Part shown: positions 19,064 through 27,324 of the stretch, piece after piece | Layout: each line of letters starts with the position of its first letter | Position numbering within the stretch: the stretch's first letter is position 1 | Source: Bacteriovorax sp. BSW11_IV | GTDB taxonomy: Bacteria; Bdellovibrionota; Bacteriovoracia; Bacteriovoracales; Bacteriovoracaceae | DNA length: 64,000 bases | Direction of reading: 5' to 3' | Assembly: GCF_000447755.1 (NCBI RefSeq) | Contig: NZ_AUNE01000004.1 | Coordinates: 62,001 to 126,000, forward strand | Made by a program: the position numbers and the translations under genes | Notes under the pieces: model-generated | What the model was told of the DNA's origin: nothing | Database searches by the model: none | Seen by the model: only the letters and a program-made list of their open reading frames with translations

Positions 19064-19353
19064 TGAGTAAATGTAAAATTGAGATTACGAATACTGGTGA
19101 ACAACTAGAAGTTAACGAAAACGTCGAACTTAGTAAGCAGCTTAACGCTACAAATAGTCCAATCTTATTTGGCTGTAGAACAGGAATATGTGCAACCTGT
19201 TTAGTCGTTGTAGAAGAAGGTATTGAAAACTGTAATGATGCTACTGACGATGAAAAAGAACTGTTAGAAATAGTCTCTGAAGATACAAATGCGCGCCTAG
19301 GCTGTTTATTAAAGTGTCATGGCAATTTGAAATTGAAGTACATTGGGAAATAG
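19063..19353 (+). CDS. Plant-type [2Fe-2S] ferredoxin
   Basis: A 96-residue electron carrier. The cluster ligands are Cys38, Cys43, Cys46 (CRTGICATC) and Cys81, the standard C-x4-C-x2-C...C pattern. The start is GTG at 19063, overlapping the upstream stop by one base, and the stop abuts the Rieske gene start. It probably passes electrons to the diiron and Rieske oxygenases of the same operon. No ferredoxin reductase is present in this window, so a general cellular reductase must feed it. Confidence 0.93.
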   Translation: MSKCKIEITNTGEQLEVNENVELSKQLNATNSPILFGCRTGICATCLVVVEEGIENCNDATDDEKELLEIVSEDTNARLGCLLKCHGNLKLKYIGK

Positions 19354-20385
19354 ATGGAAGTTAGCTTTAGAGATTATTGGTATATTGCATGCGAATCCCA
19401 CGAGCTTAAAAAAGATCAAGTTCTTGGTCGCAAGATCTTAGACGAGTGGATTGTTCTTTTTAGAGATGAAAAAGGAAATCCTCGTGCCTTTCAGGATCGC
19501 TGTATTCATCGAAACTCACAGCTTTCAAAGGGCTGGGTCAAAGATGGTCAACTTCAATGCTCCTACCATGGTTGGATTTTTGATGGAAAAGGCCAATTGA
19601 AAAATATTCCCTCAGAGGGACCCAATCAAAAAAAGGTTGGAAATAGATGTGCTGTGACTTATGAGGCCGTTGAAGAAGATCGTTTTATTTTTGTCCGACT
19701 TAATAAAAATCCAGATAATCTCACTGAGCCGTTTCGTTCACCAAAGTATAATGCTCCTGGCTTTGAAACGGTGAGACTTTTTAATGTCTTTAAAAATTCT
19801 GTTATAAATTGTGCTGAAAATTATATTGATGTTCCTCACACCGTTTTTGTACACGATAAAATATTTCGTGATGCTCTTGATGAAGAGATCAACTGCATTG
19901 TTCATCGAAAAGAGGGAATGGTTGAAATTGAATATCTTGGAGAGTCAGACAATCTGGGATGGTTTTCTTGGTTTTTAAATCCTAGAAAAGTTCCAATCGT
20001 TCATATCGATTCATACTACGCCCCAAATATTACCAGTGTTAAATACATTATTGATAAAAAAGAATTTTGGATTACGAGCCAATCGATACCTATTTCTGAG
20101 CATGAAACGTGGGTGTGGACAGATCTTACATATAATTTTGGACATCCTATAATTAATAAATTGAGCCGTCCCATTGTTAAGTATCAAGGTCAAAGTGTTA
20201 TCGATCAAGATATTGTCGTTTTAGATAATCAGGCCGAAGTTATCAAGAAGTATGGAGAACAGTTCTCCAACGCAACAGCTGATGTCGTTCATGTGTTAAT
20301 CGAATCTCTTTATAACGCTATCAAAGAAGGAAAGAACCCCAAAGATATTGCAGATAAAAGGGTTGAGGTTAAATTTTGGATATAA
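19354..20385 (+). CDS. Rieske non-haem iron oxygenase (first of three)
   Basis: A 343-residue ring-hydroxylating-type oxygenase subunit. Its Rieske centre is Cys50-x-His52 and Cys69-x2-His72 (CIHR...CSYHGW). The mononuclear iron site is indicated by ENYIDVPHTVFVH (Asp159, His162, His167). The family includes vanillate demethylase-like and pheophorbide a oxygenase-like enzymes that oxidise, demethylate or desaturate. The ATG follows the ferredoxin stop directly, and its end overlaps the next start by 10 bp, so it is tightly coupled in the operon. It differs from the two minus-strand Rieske proteins, which share a CFFHHW motif. Confidence 0.9.
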   Translation: MEVSFRDYWYIACESHELKKDQVLGRKILDEWIVLFRDEKGNPRAFQDRCIHRNSQLSKGWVKDGQLQCSYHGWIFDGKGQLKNIPSEGPNQKKVGNRCAVTYEAVEEDRFIFVRLNKNPDNLTEPFRSPKYNAPGFETVRLFNVFKNSVINCAENYIDVPHTVFVHDKIFRDALDEEINCIVHRKEGMVEIEYLGESDNLGWFSWFLNPRKVPIVHIDSYYAPNITSVKYIIDKKEFWITSQSIPISEHETWVWTDLTYNFGHPIINKLSRPIVKYQGQSVIDQDIVVLDNQAEVIKKYGEQFSNATADVVHVLIESLYNAIKEGKNPKDIADKRVEVKFWI

Positions 20386-21137
20386 GATTTGTCATAGAGT
20401 TATCTATCTTCTTATTCTTAATGATTTGGTATCTTCTTGATGTGGATAGAAGAAAGAGTTTTTTTGGCCGTACATTGGATGAAAATATTGTTGATATCAT
20501 CAGTCTAACAATTCAGGGAACACTTATTCCTCTATTTTCATATTTTTTGATCTATAGAGTTTATGAGATGGGCATTCCTAATCTTAAAAACAGTATTGAG
20601 ATTAACAATACTCTTGGATTTTTAGTTAATTTTGTTTTTGTTGATTTCTGTTTTTATTGGACTCATCGCACTTTTCACGGCAATGCACTGTGGGGATTTC
20701 ATCTTTTACATCATAGCGCCAGAAAAATGGATATCGTTGTATCTTCAAGAAATACAGTATGGACTTCATTCTTTTTTCCTTATTTGTGGGTCAATAGTTT
20801 TTTTGTCTTTGCGCTAACTAATAAAACGGGTTTTATATTGAGTATTTCCATAACGGCCATGTTAGATCTTTGGAGGCATAGTCCCTTCTTTATTGATCCG
20901 AAATCTCAATTAGCAAAATATATTTCTATTCTTTTTATAACTCCAGTGCACCATGCTTGGCACCATAGTCGTAGTCAGAGTCGAGTCAACTTCGGGGCCA
21001 ATCTCAGCGTTTGGGATAAAATATTTGGTACTTATTACTTCGATACAAAGTACCCGAATGATATTGGATTTGATTTAAAGAGTGATTTAAAGACGAAACT
21101 TTTTAGACCACTGAAGCTACAAAAGGAGAATTCGTGA
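20376..21137 (+). CDS. Membrane fatty acid hydroxylase / sterol desaturase family protein
   Basis: A 253-residue integral membrane diiron enzyme with four or more hydrophobic segments (about 5-22, 45-62, 80-96, 128-165). The histidine boxes are His97-x3-His101 (HRTFH), His109-x2-HisHis (HLLHH, 109-113) and HisHisxxHisHis (192-197), plus His168. Relatives hydroxylate fatty acyl chains or sterols next to an activated carbon. Start TTG 20376 has GAGG 9 nt before it and overlaps the Rieske gene by 10 bp. The next gene overlaps its stop by 4 bp. It probably acts on a lipid-like intermediate of the cluster. Confidence 0.9.
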   Translation: MDIRFVIELSIFLFLMIWYLLDVDRRKSFFGRTLDENIVDIISLTIQGTLIPLFSYFLIYRVYEMGIPNLKNSIEINNTLGFLVNFVFVDFCFYWTHRTFHGNALWGFHLLHHSARKMDIVVSSRNTVWTSFFFPYLWVNSFFVFALTNKTGFILSISITAMLDLWRHSPFFIDPKSQLAKYISILFITPVHHAWHHSRSQSRVNFGANLSVWDKIFGTYYFDTKYPNDIGFDLKSDLKTKLFRPLKLQKENS

Positions 21138-21781
21138 GTTGGAAGAGTAAGCTCTTTAATCTATTTCCACTATTTCATATCTTACTCATTTTGGTATGTA
21201 TTTATCATTTTGTGTTAAATCCAAATCCTCTAAGTTTTGTTTCAATCTTTTTAGGAATTTATATATTTCCTTTGTTATGCTTTCGTCTATTTGTCATTTT
21301 ATATCCAATAAATGAAGGGGAAAGTGATATTTTTGGTGGTGGCTTCTCTCCATGGTGGGCGGGTCATCAAATTCAATTACTCTTTGTCGCTATGCCACGA
21401 CTTGAGTCCTTACTCATAATAATACCGGGCCTCTATTCATTATGGTTGCGTTGTTGGGGCTCTAAAATTGGAAAACAGGTTTACTGGACTCCTGGTGTTG
21501 TAAACTATGACAGAAATCTTTTAGAAGTTGGTGATAATGCTATTTTCGGCGAGCGATCGTTAACTGTGGCCCATGTTATTACGCCAAAAAAAGGTAAAGG
21601 GATTTTAAAGATCGCCAAAGTTAGAGTTGGAAATAGGGCCTTTGTAGGAGCTGGTAGTGTTTTAAGTCCTGGTGTGACGATGGATGAGAAAACATTTGTG
21701 AGGGCCGGAAGTAATGTCTTTCCCGATACTCATATCAGAAAAGATGGCCACACAGGAAAAATTGTAGAAGTTGATGGTTAA
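21134..21781 (+). CDS. Left-handed beta-helix (hexapeptide repeat) acyltransferase-like membrane protein
   Basis: A 215-residue protein with two hydrophobic segments near the N-terminus (about 8-28 and 34-56). A hexapeptide-repeat region follows (about 120-205: LLEVGDNAIFGERS, VRVGNRAFVGAGSVLSPGVTM, FVRAGSNVFPD). Similar modules occur as the terminal part of some NRPS-like proteins and in O-acyltransferases of the LbetaH fold. The catalytic His typical of these transferases may be His147 in LTVAHVITP. It starts with GTG within the TGA region of the preceding gene and overlaps the GH3-like gene. It could transfer an acyl group to a cluster product; this is inferred. Confidence 0.65.
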   Translation: MSWKSKLFNLFPLFHILLILVCIYHFVLNPNPLSFVSIFLGIYIFPLLCFRLFVILYPINEGESDIFGGGFSPWWAGHQIQLLFVAMPRLESLLIIIPGLYSLWLRCWGSKIGKQVYWTPGVVNYDRNLLEVGDNAIFGERSLTVAHVITPKKGKGILKIAKVRVGNRAFVGAGSVLSPGVTMDEKTFVRAGSNVFPDTHIRKDGHTGKIVEVDG

Positions 21782-23240
21782 TCTTTTAAACTCACTTATT
21801 ATTTTCTTTTATAAAATCTATGCGGCCCGCAAGTATCGGGCCTTTATTAGTGCTCTAGATAATCCGCATCATGCTCAACAAAGATTGAAAGAGCAGCTTG
21901 AAAAAGATTATTATCGAAGTCTCAGGTATAAAAAAAATAATATTCCATTCGATGAACTTCCAATTCAAAATTATAATGAACTTGCAAAGAATCCGATAGA
22001 AGATCTCATTACAAAGAAAATTCTTTTTTTTGAAGAGACCTCTGGAAGCTCAGGTATAAAGAAAAGGATTCCTTATACAAAAAATCTTTTAGGTTCCTTT
22101 AGCAATATGTTTGTGATTTGGAGCTATGATATCTTGAAAAATGTAAACTTTAGTTCTTACAAGTTTTATTTTTCAATAAGTCCACAGTTTTCCGAAAACG
22201 CGAGTGGCCTTGAGGATGACAGCGCTTATTTGGGAGAGAGTATTGGCCTCTTTTCAAAAAACTACTTCGTAAAGCTGCCAAACGCAAAATCTATTCAAGA
22301 TCCAAATGAGTTCTTACTAAAATTAGGACTACTTCTGGCCTCAAATCGTAATCTTGAAATTATATCTATTTGGTCTCCAACATTTTTATTATCTCTCATG
22401 TCTTATCTGAAGGAGAATGAAGAGAATTTTTTAAGAATTCTAAAAGTCGGAGAGTATAAAGGACTGAAGTTTGATCCTATCGTTTTGGATGAAGTGACTT
22501 CACTGAATTTGTTTCCTAATTTGAAGTTTATATCAACATGGGGAAGTGCAAGTGCTCAAGTGAGCTTTGATAAATTAAAAACATTATTTCCACATGTTGT
22601 TATTCAAAAAAAAGGACTTCTTGCCACAGAGGCGCCAATGACTATTCCTCTTTTTAATATAGAGGGAAGTGTTCCGCTGATAAATGACGTCTATTTTGAA
22701 TTTATCTCAAAAGAGAGTGAAATATTAGGGCCTGAAAAATTAATTGTAGGAGAAACCTATGAAGTCGTCATTTCTCAAAAAGGAGGGCTTCTAAGATATC
22801 CAATGAATGATCTTGTTCGTGTTGAAGGGTTTTATAAGAAGACCCCATTATTGGAGTTTGTCGGAAGAAAGCATCAAATTAGCGATATGGTAGGAGAGAA
22901 GTTGCATGAAAGTGAAGTGGCCAACGCCATTGAAGATACTGGCGCCTATGCGCTTATCCCTTCATTAGAGAAGCTAAAATATATTCTTCTCGTCGATAAT
23001 TCTTTTAATGAGGCAAAGGTCGCTGAAGTAGAAAATCGACTTCATAATAATATTCACTATAAAAATGCGAGATTATTGGGGCAGCTTAATGAAATTGAAG
23101 TTGTTGTTTGTAATCAACCAAACGAGATTTTAAATCAGTATTACACAAGTATTTTGAAAATCAAAAAAGGTGATATTAAAGAGAGCTTTCTGCTTTACAG
23201 AGAAGCTCCACGATTATTAGAGCTTTTGAAATCAACCTAA
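21774..23240 (+). CDS. GH3-like acyl-adenylating / acid-amido synthetase
   Basis: A 488-residue ANL-superfamily protein of the GH3 type. ATP-binding motifs are ETSGSSGIKKRIPYT, LLATEA, LLRYPMNDLVRVEGF and FVGRKHQISDMVGEKLHESEV in the usual GH3 order. Plant GH3 enzymes join amino acids to jasmonate or auxin; bacterial members have few known roles. The first 20 residues are hydrophobic and could touch the membrane. ATG 21774 is used; TTG 21771 is also possible. It is the last gene of the plus arm and overlaps convergent Rieske gene 2 by 9 bp. It most likely activates a carboxylate for conjugation to an amine. Confidence 0.82.
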   Translation: MVNLLNSLIIFFYKIYAARKYRAFISALDNPHHAQQRLKEQLEKDYYRSLRYKKNNIPFDELPIQNYNELAKNPIEDLITKKILFFEETSGSSGIKKRIPYTKNLLGSFSNMFVIWSYDILKNVNFSSYKFYFSISPQFSENASGLEDDSAYLGESIGLFSKNYFVKLPNAKSIQDPNEFLLKLGLLLASNRNLEIISIWSPTFLLSLMSYLKENEENFLRILKVGEYKGLKFDPIVLDEVTSLNLFPNLKFISTWGSASAQVSFDKLKTLFPHVVIQKKGLLATEAPMTIPLFNIEGSVPLINDVYFEFISKESEILGPEKLIVGETYEVVISQKGGLLRYPMNDLVRVEGFYKKTPLLEFVGRKHQISDMVGEKLHESEVANAIEDTGAYALIPSLEKLKYILLVDNSFNEAKVAEVENRLHNNIHYKNARLLGQLNEIEVVVCNQPNEILNQYYTSILKIKKGDIKESFLLYREAPRLLELLKST

Positions 23241-24320
23241 TTCAATCTTTTCTTGCGACCAAATAGAAGGTTCTAATCTATTAATATAGGCAATATATTT
23301 TACAACTGGGCGATCCATTTTCAAAAAGGCTTCAGTGTTAAATCTAATATTGTCATAAATTTGACCATCTTCTCCTTGAAGCATTTTAAAAAAGGCCTTG
23401 GTCATATTTAGTTTGAACCAGTTCTTAAAAGGTCCCAGAAGTCCTTTTGATTTACTATTTACATAGATTGGCCTTACTGCAACTTTCCCATATTCAAGTT
23501 GAGAATAGGAAAAAAGCATATGGAGCTCAGGCATTTTAATGCGATTAAAGAGTTTGGCGTCTTTCATCATAGTGAGGCTTGCCAGACAGCCATCAGCATA
23601 TTTCATAGAATAGGAATAGCTTTTACCAAGTAGCAAAGAGCCCATTTTCTCTTTGAAAGTATCCGTTGTGAAATTTCCTCTTAAACAAATATCAATATGA
23701 TTTGATTTCGAATTATCAATATTTATATCCATATCGATATTGATTTTATGGACAGTGCTTAGGTGTTGAGGATCAATACCATTGATCATTGTGATATGAT
23801 AGTGACATTTACGATAGAAGATATCGTCGATTTTAACACAAATTTCTTTGTCACTTAATCCTTCAAGGGCAGGGACTTCTAAGACCTCTTCATCTGTATG
23901 AGTTTCTGGATAAACCCAAATGAGATTATACTTTTCTTTAACAGCATATGAATTTAAGTTTAAATTTTTTGGAGGTTCTTCTCCACAAGGAATATCAATA
24001 CATTTTCCTTGTGAATTGAATTTCCAGTGATGAAAGAAGCATCTTAAATTTTCTCCCATTACCTTTCCAAGTGATAAATCAACTCCCATGTGCGGACAAA
24101 AAGCATCCAGACAAAAAACTTTTCCAGTCTCAGCTCTGTAAATAACTAGTTTATGGCCATTGAGTAAAATTGATTTTTTATCACCAATTTTTAAATCTGA
24201 AGAAAGAAATGTTGAATACCAACCCTTTGTCACAATATTCCAGTTGTTGAATATTTTGTGTGATCTTAATGGTTGAGCGTTTTTGTTTAGAAATTCGTTC
24301 TTAATTTCATTTATTTTCAT
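23232..24320 (-). CDS. Rieske oxygenase, KshA/Neverland-like (second of three)
   Basis: A 362-residue protein with Rieske ligands Cys75, His77, Cys94 and His97 (CPHMG...CFFHHW). The mononuclear iron motif is GIDPQHLSTVH (Asp183, His186, His191). The spacing and the FFHHW form resemble 3-ketosteroid 9-alpha-hydroxylase oxygenase and cholesterol 7-desaturase relatives more than dihydroxylating dioxygenases. It shares architecture and both motif contexts with the Rieske protein at 27302-28408, so the two are paralogues. Its start is 52 bp from the divergent Mpo1-like gene. The substrate is probably a lipid or polyketide-like chain, by inference. Confidence 0.88.
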   Translation of the reverse strand: MKINEIKNEFLNKNAQPLRSHKIFNNWNIVTKGWYSTFLSSDLKIGDKKSILLNGHKLVIYRAETGKVFCLDAFCPHMGVDLSLGKVMGENLRCFFHHWKFNSQGKCIDIPCGEEPPKNLNLNSYAVKEKYNLIWVYPETHTDEEVLEVPALEGLSDKEICVKIDDIFYRKCHYHITMINGIDPQHLSTVHKINIDMDINIDNSKSNHIDICLRGNFTTDTFKEKMGSLLLGKSYSYSMKYADGCLASLTMMKDAKLFNRIKMPELHMLFSYSQLEYGKVAVRPIYVNSKSKGLLGPFKNWFKLNMTKAFFKMLQGEDGQIYDNIRFNTEAFLKMDRPVVKYIAYINRLEPSIWSQEKIELG

Positions 24321-24372
24321 ATACTGTTAATATCGTAATAGAGTTGATTATTCTTTAGAACGGGAACAGAAA

Positions 24373-24783
24373 ATGTCTTCAAAAATGGGACGAAATCAAA
24401 GAAAAGACGTTATTAATAACTTTATGCCAAATGATTTTGAAAATTATGAGGATTACTTCTACTATCTTCATTTGAATCAAAAAGTGCGTATTATGCACTT
24501 GGTAGGGATGCTTGGCGGTTTACTTCTCTTACCATATGCCATTTACACTCTTAAATGGTGGCTTTTTGTTATTTATTTTGTGTTATTCTACGGCTTTGGC
24601 TATATCAGCCACTGGATTTTTGATGGTGTCGTTTCAAGAACTGCTGCCGAAGCTCCATGGAAGTCTTTCATTTATGCAACTAAGATCAATCTTATGTGCT
24701 TAAGACCAAAATATGTAAAAGATCTCGATGAGGCCTTTTATAAAAAATATCCTTTTGTGACGAAAGTCTTTCCAAGAAATTAG
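24373..24783 (+). CDS. Mpo1-like (DUF962) membrane protein
   Basis: A 136-residue protein with two hydrophobic segments (about 40-58 and 62-80). Conserved histidines match the family pattern: His33 and His42 in YYLHLNQKVRIMH, and His80 in GYISHWIFD. Yeast Mpo1 is an Fe(II) dioxygenase that shortens 2-hydroxy fatty acids by one carbon in alpha-oxidation. The Glu and Asn-Pro motifs of typical bacterial DUF962 proteins are not obvious, so this is a divergent member. It sits between two minus-strand cluster genes and ends by overlapping the ferritin-like gene by 4 bp. Confidence 0.72.
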   Translation: MSSKMGRNQRKDVINNFMPNDFENYEDYFYYLHLNQKVRIMHLVGMLGGLLLLPYAIYTLKWWLFVIYFVLFYGFGYISHWIFDGVVSRTAAEAPWKSFIYATKINLMCLRPKYVKDLDEAFYKKYPFVTKVFPRN

Positions 24784-25688
24784 AAACAAGCGGCCATTTG
24801 ACTTAGGTCAAGTGGTCTCAATAGGCCCTTCGCTTCAAGCTCTTCAATAATAGAATTGGCACCAGCTTTTCTCATAAGCCTCTTAAGCTTTAGGAGTTTT
24901 TCATCTGTAGAGCCAAAGGCATTTAGTTGTTCCAGAGCATGAACTCTATTGTAGTTGTTGAATTTTGAAGTCATTGTCTCCAATTGGGCCAAGATACCAA
25001 TCGGGCCAACTTGAACCATTTGAAAAAAAGAAATTAAAGAATGAGTGATAAATTCTCTCTCTTTTTTTGTGAGATTATTTTCATCGAAAAGAATAACACC
25101 TGAGCCATGATGAACAACTTCGTCTTCAAGAATAGATTGAAGGTCTGTTTTTAGATTACTATTTTTACATTCCTTGGCCATAGTGCTGTAATGATCTAGA
25201 CCCCATCCTTCAAGAAGGACTTGAATCATAAAAACAAGTGACTTTTTTGGTGCCACTTCGATAGTATTTGAAAGAAATTCAAGAAATGAATTGTCAGTAA
25301 TATCTTCTGCAATAGTATTGTGGTGGTACTTTTCAATGAGTTTGAAGTGTCTTGCTTCATCACCAGTGAAGCTACCATACAGAACACGCTCATCGATATT
25401 ATCACTAAGGATCGTCATCTTTGATCCATAGGCAATTCCCGATTTCTCAATATGGAAGGCCTCAGAAATTCTGTTTTGTGCTAATTCATTTAAAAGTTGA
25501 ACTTTCTTATTCTCTTCGAGTTCAAGAAAGTATTCGACTTTATCTAGTCCATAGCTAGAAGCATCCCAAAAAGGTTCATCTTGATTTGAAAGCTGTGAAG
25601 ATGCAAATCTCTTTTTTAAGATTGTTGCAATCTTTGTGTTCTTTCTTGTGTGAATATCTTTTAGTTGAAGCTTCATTTCATGTTTCAT
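24780..25688 (-). CDS. Ferritin-like diiron protein (second in cluster)
   Basis: A 302-residue helical protein with the classic carboxylate diiron set: Glu76 (ISEAFH), Glu111-x2-His114 (EARH), Glu160 (LLEGWG) and Glu190-x2-His193 (EVVH). It is therefore a good candidate for an oxygen-activating oxidase or hydroxylase. It could also be a MiaE-like or aldehyde-oxygenase relative; the exact family is not recognised. It differs from the AurF-like protein in ligand pattern. Its start lies 2 bp after the SDR stop, so it belongs to the minus-strand operon. ATG codons 1 and 5 are both possible starts. Confidence 0.68.
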   Translation of the reverse strand: MKHEMKLQLKDIHTRKNTKIATILKKRFASSQLSNQDEPFWDASSYGLDKVEYFLELEENKKVQLLNELAQNRISEAFHIEKSGIAYGSKMTILSDNIDERVLYGSFTGDEARHFKLIEKYHHNTIAEDITDNSFLEFLSNTIEVAPKKSLVFMIQVLLEGWGLDHYSTMAKECKNSNLKTDLQSILEDEVVHHGSGVILFDENNLTKKEREFITHSLISFFQMVQVGPIGILAQLETMTSKFNNYNRVHALEQLNAFGSTDEKLLKLKRLMRKAGANSIIEELEAKGLLRPLDLSQMAACF

Positions 25689-25690
25689 GA

Positions 25691-26542
25691 TTAACTCGCA
25701 CTGACCATTTTTGAATATAAAATACGGATGTATTTCATTAGTATGTTGAAAGGAAGTAGCTTTCTTAAGATATAGAAAGAGTTTGCATCATTTCCGACAT
25801 AAGTTCTTGCAACAAATTTTTTGCTATTAATAATTCTAACAACTTTATTTGAAACATTTGATAGAGGAATCTCTTTTCCTGTAGCAAATTTTTGCATAAG
25901 CTTTTTTAAATTATCAGTCTGGGCGATATAAATTCCCTCTGCATCTTCGTTTTCTGACCACTGAACACTTTTCATAAAATTAGTTCTATGTCTTCCTGGG
26001 CAGATAGTTAGAATGTCAATTCCAAGAGGTGCAAGTTCAAAATGAAGGCCTTCGACAAGTCCTTCTAGGGCATGTTTTGAAGCGGAATAACTGGCAGATA
26101 GGGGCATCCCTGTTTGCCCAAGCATGGACGAAATATTGATGATTTTTTTGTCTTTAGAGTCACTCTTTCTAAGAGCTGGTAAAAATTCTTTAATCATCAT
26201 GGCCGTACCAAAGAAATTCACTTCCATCTGATCTCTAAGCTGTTCTTCTGAGGTCAACTCAAGAGCACCATAGAGTCCATGACCCGCATTGTTGATAAGG
26301 ATATCGAGTTTTCCGTCGTGTTTCTCATTAATATAGTTGAGAACTTTTTTTCTTTCTTCTTTATTCGTAATATCTAGAGGCAGAATAACAAGATTATCTT
26401 TATTTAAAGACTTTAGTGAGTGCTCACGATTGTCAGCATTTCTCATCGTAGCGATTATAAAATTGCTAGAGTCTTCTAATAATTGCTTCGCAATATCTTC
26501 TCCAAAACCTGAAGAACATCCTGTGATAAGAATTTTTCTCAT
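25691..26542 (-). CDS. Short-chain dehydrogenase/reductase
   Basis: A classical SDR of 283 residues. The nucleotide-binding loop is TGCSSGFG (7-14), NNAG lies near 87-90, the catalytic serine is in INISSMLG, and Tyr-x3-Lys is in SYSASK. A C-terminal extension of about 60 residues is basic and hydrophobic and could touch membrane. The enzyme would oxidise an alcohol or reduce a ketone of the product made by the neighbouring oxygenases. The stop of the upstream GNAT-like gene overlaps its start by 4 bp. Confidence 0.9.
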   Translation of the reverse strand: MRKILITGCSSGFGEDIAKQLLEDSSNFIIATMRNADNREHSLKSLNKDNLVILPLDITNKEERKKVLNYINEKHDGKLDILINNAGHGLYGALELTSEEQLRDQMEVNFFGTAMMIKEFLPALRKSDSKDKKIINISSMLGQTGMPLSASYSASKHALEGLVEGLHFELAPLGIDILTICPGRHRTNFMKSVQWSENEDAEGIYIAQTDNLKKLMQKFATGKEIPLSNVSNKVVRIINSKKFVARTYVGNDANSFYILRKLLPFNILMKYIRILYSKMVSAS

Positions 26543-27324
26543 ATAGTCTGCTCCACTGCAGGTACTATTTCTTTTGCTTTTTTCACTTCTTTCTTCGTTA
26601 GAGACTTCATAAGATTCTTTTTGATTTTTTTAAACTGATATTTAAATGGCATTGTTAATGTCATTTCGGCAATACAACAAAGCTCGTCTCCTTTTTGCCA
26701 GCCTTTATTTTTCGTAGCAAAAAAGTTAATTCTAGGATTTTCTATTTTCATTTCTTCTGTGATAGGCGCAACACAGTCTTTTAACGAGTCTTTAATATTT
26801 TCTTTGAAAGAGATAACTCCTAACTCTTCAATAAAGTCATTAGGGTAGAGTTCCTTAGCGAATGAATTTAAGATATCTCTATGCTTTGAATCGGTTTCTT
26901 TTTCAAATCTTGGGTAGTGGTTTGAAAAATTATTGGCCATCAATAAATATGTCTTGAATCCTTTTGAAATAAGGAACCAGTAAAGTGGTTTAAAAGGATT
27001 TTTTAGCTTCTCTACAAAAAGATACTTTAAGAAGGCCACTCCAAGAGTTCCTTGACCCCAATATTCTTTTTCAATAATAGTATCACCACTGAAAAAGCCG
27101 CGATTTGAATTACAATTCAATTCAACAATAGTTGAGAAACCTCTTACTTTTTTTTCTTTCTTATCGAAAAGAACAAAAACAGCATCTTTGTTCATAAGGT
27201 CTTTCTTAAACTGCTCTTCACTAACATTGTCATAATAACGACGAAATACGTTAAACATTTCAAACTTGTGATTCTCAGAGATGTCTTGAACTTTAATTGT
27301 TTTATAAAATAATTTTTTGCTCAT
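26539..27324 (-). CDS. Putative GNAT-like acyltransferase
   Basis: A 261-residue protein. A central part with VRGFSTIVEL and EKEYWGQGTLGVAFLKYLF resembles strands 3-4 and motif A of N-acyltransferases (GNAT fold), but the acyl-CoA loop is not canonical. The call is tentative. The C-terminal 40 residues are very lysine-rich. Its start overlaps the Rieske gene 3 end by 23 bp and its end overlaps the SDR, so it is a full member of the minus-strand operon. N-acylation of an amine, perhaps from the AurF-like or GH3 step, is speculative. Confidence 0.5.
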   Translation of the reverse strand: MSKKLFYKTIKVQDISENHKFEMFNVFRRYYDNVSEEQFKKDLMNKDAVFVLFDKKEKKVRGFSTIVELNCNSNRGFFSGDTIIEKEYWGQGTLGVAFLKYLFVEKLKNPFKPLYWFLISKGFKTYLLMANNFSNHYPRFEKETDSKHRDILNSFAKELYPNDFIEELGVISFKENIKDSLKDCVAPITEEMKIENPRINFFATKNKGWQKGDELCCIAEMTLTMPFKYQFKKIKKNLMKSLTKKEVKKAKEIVPAVEQTI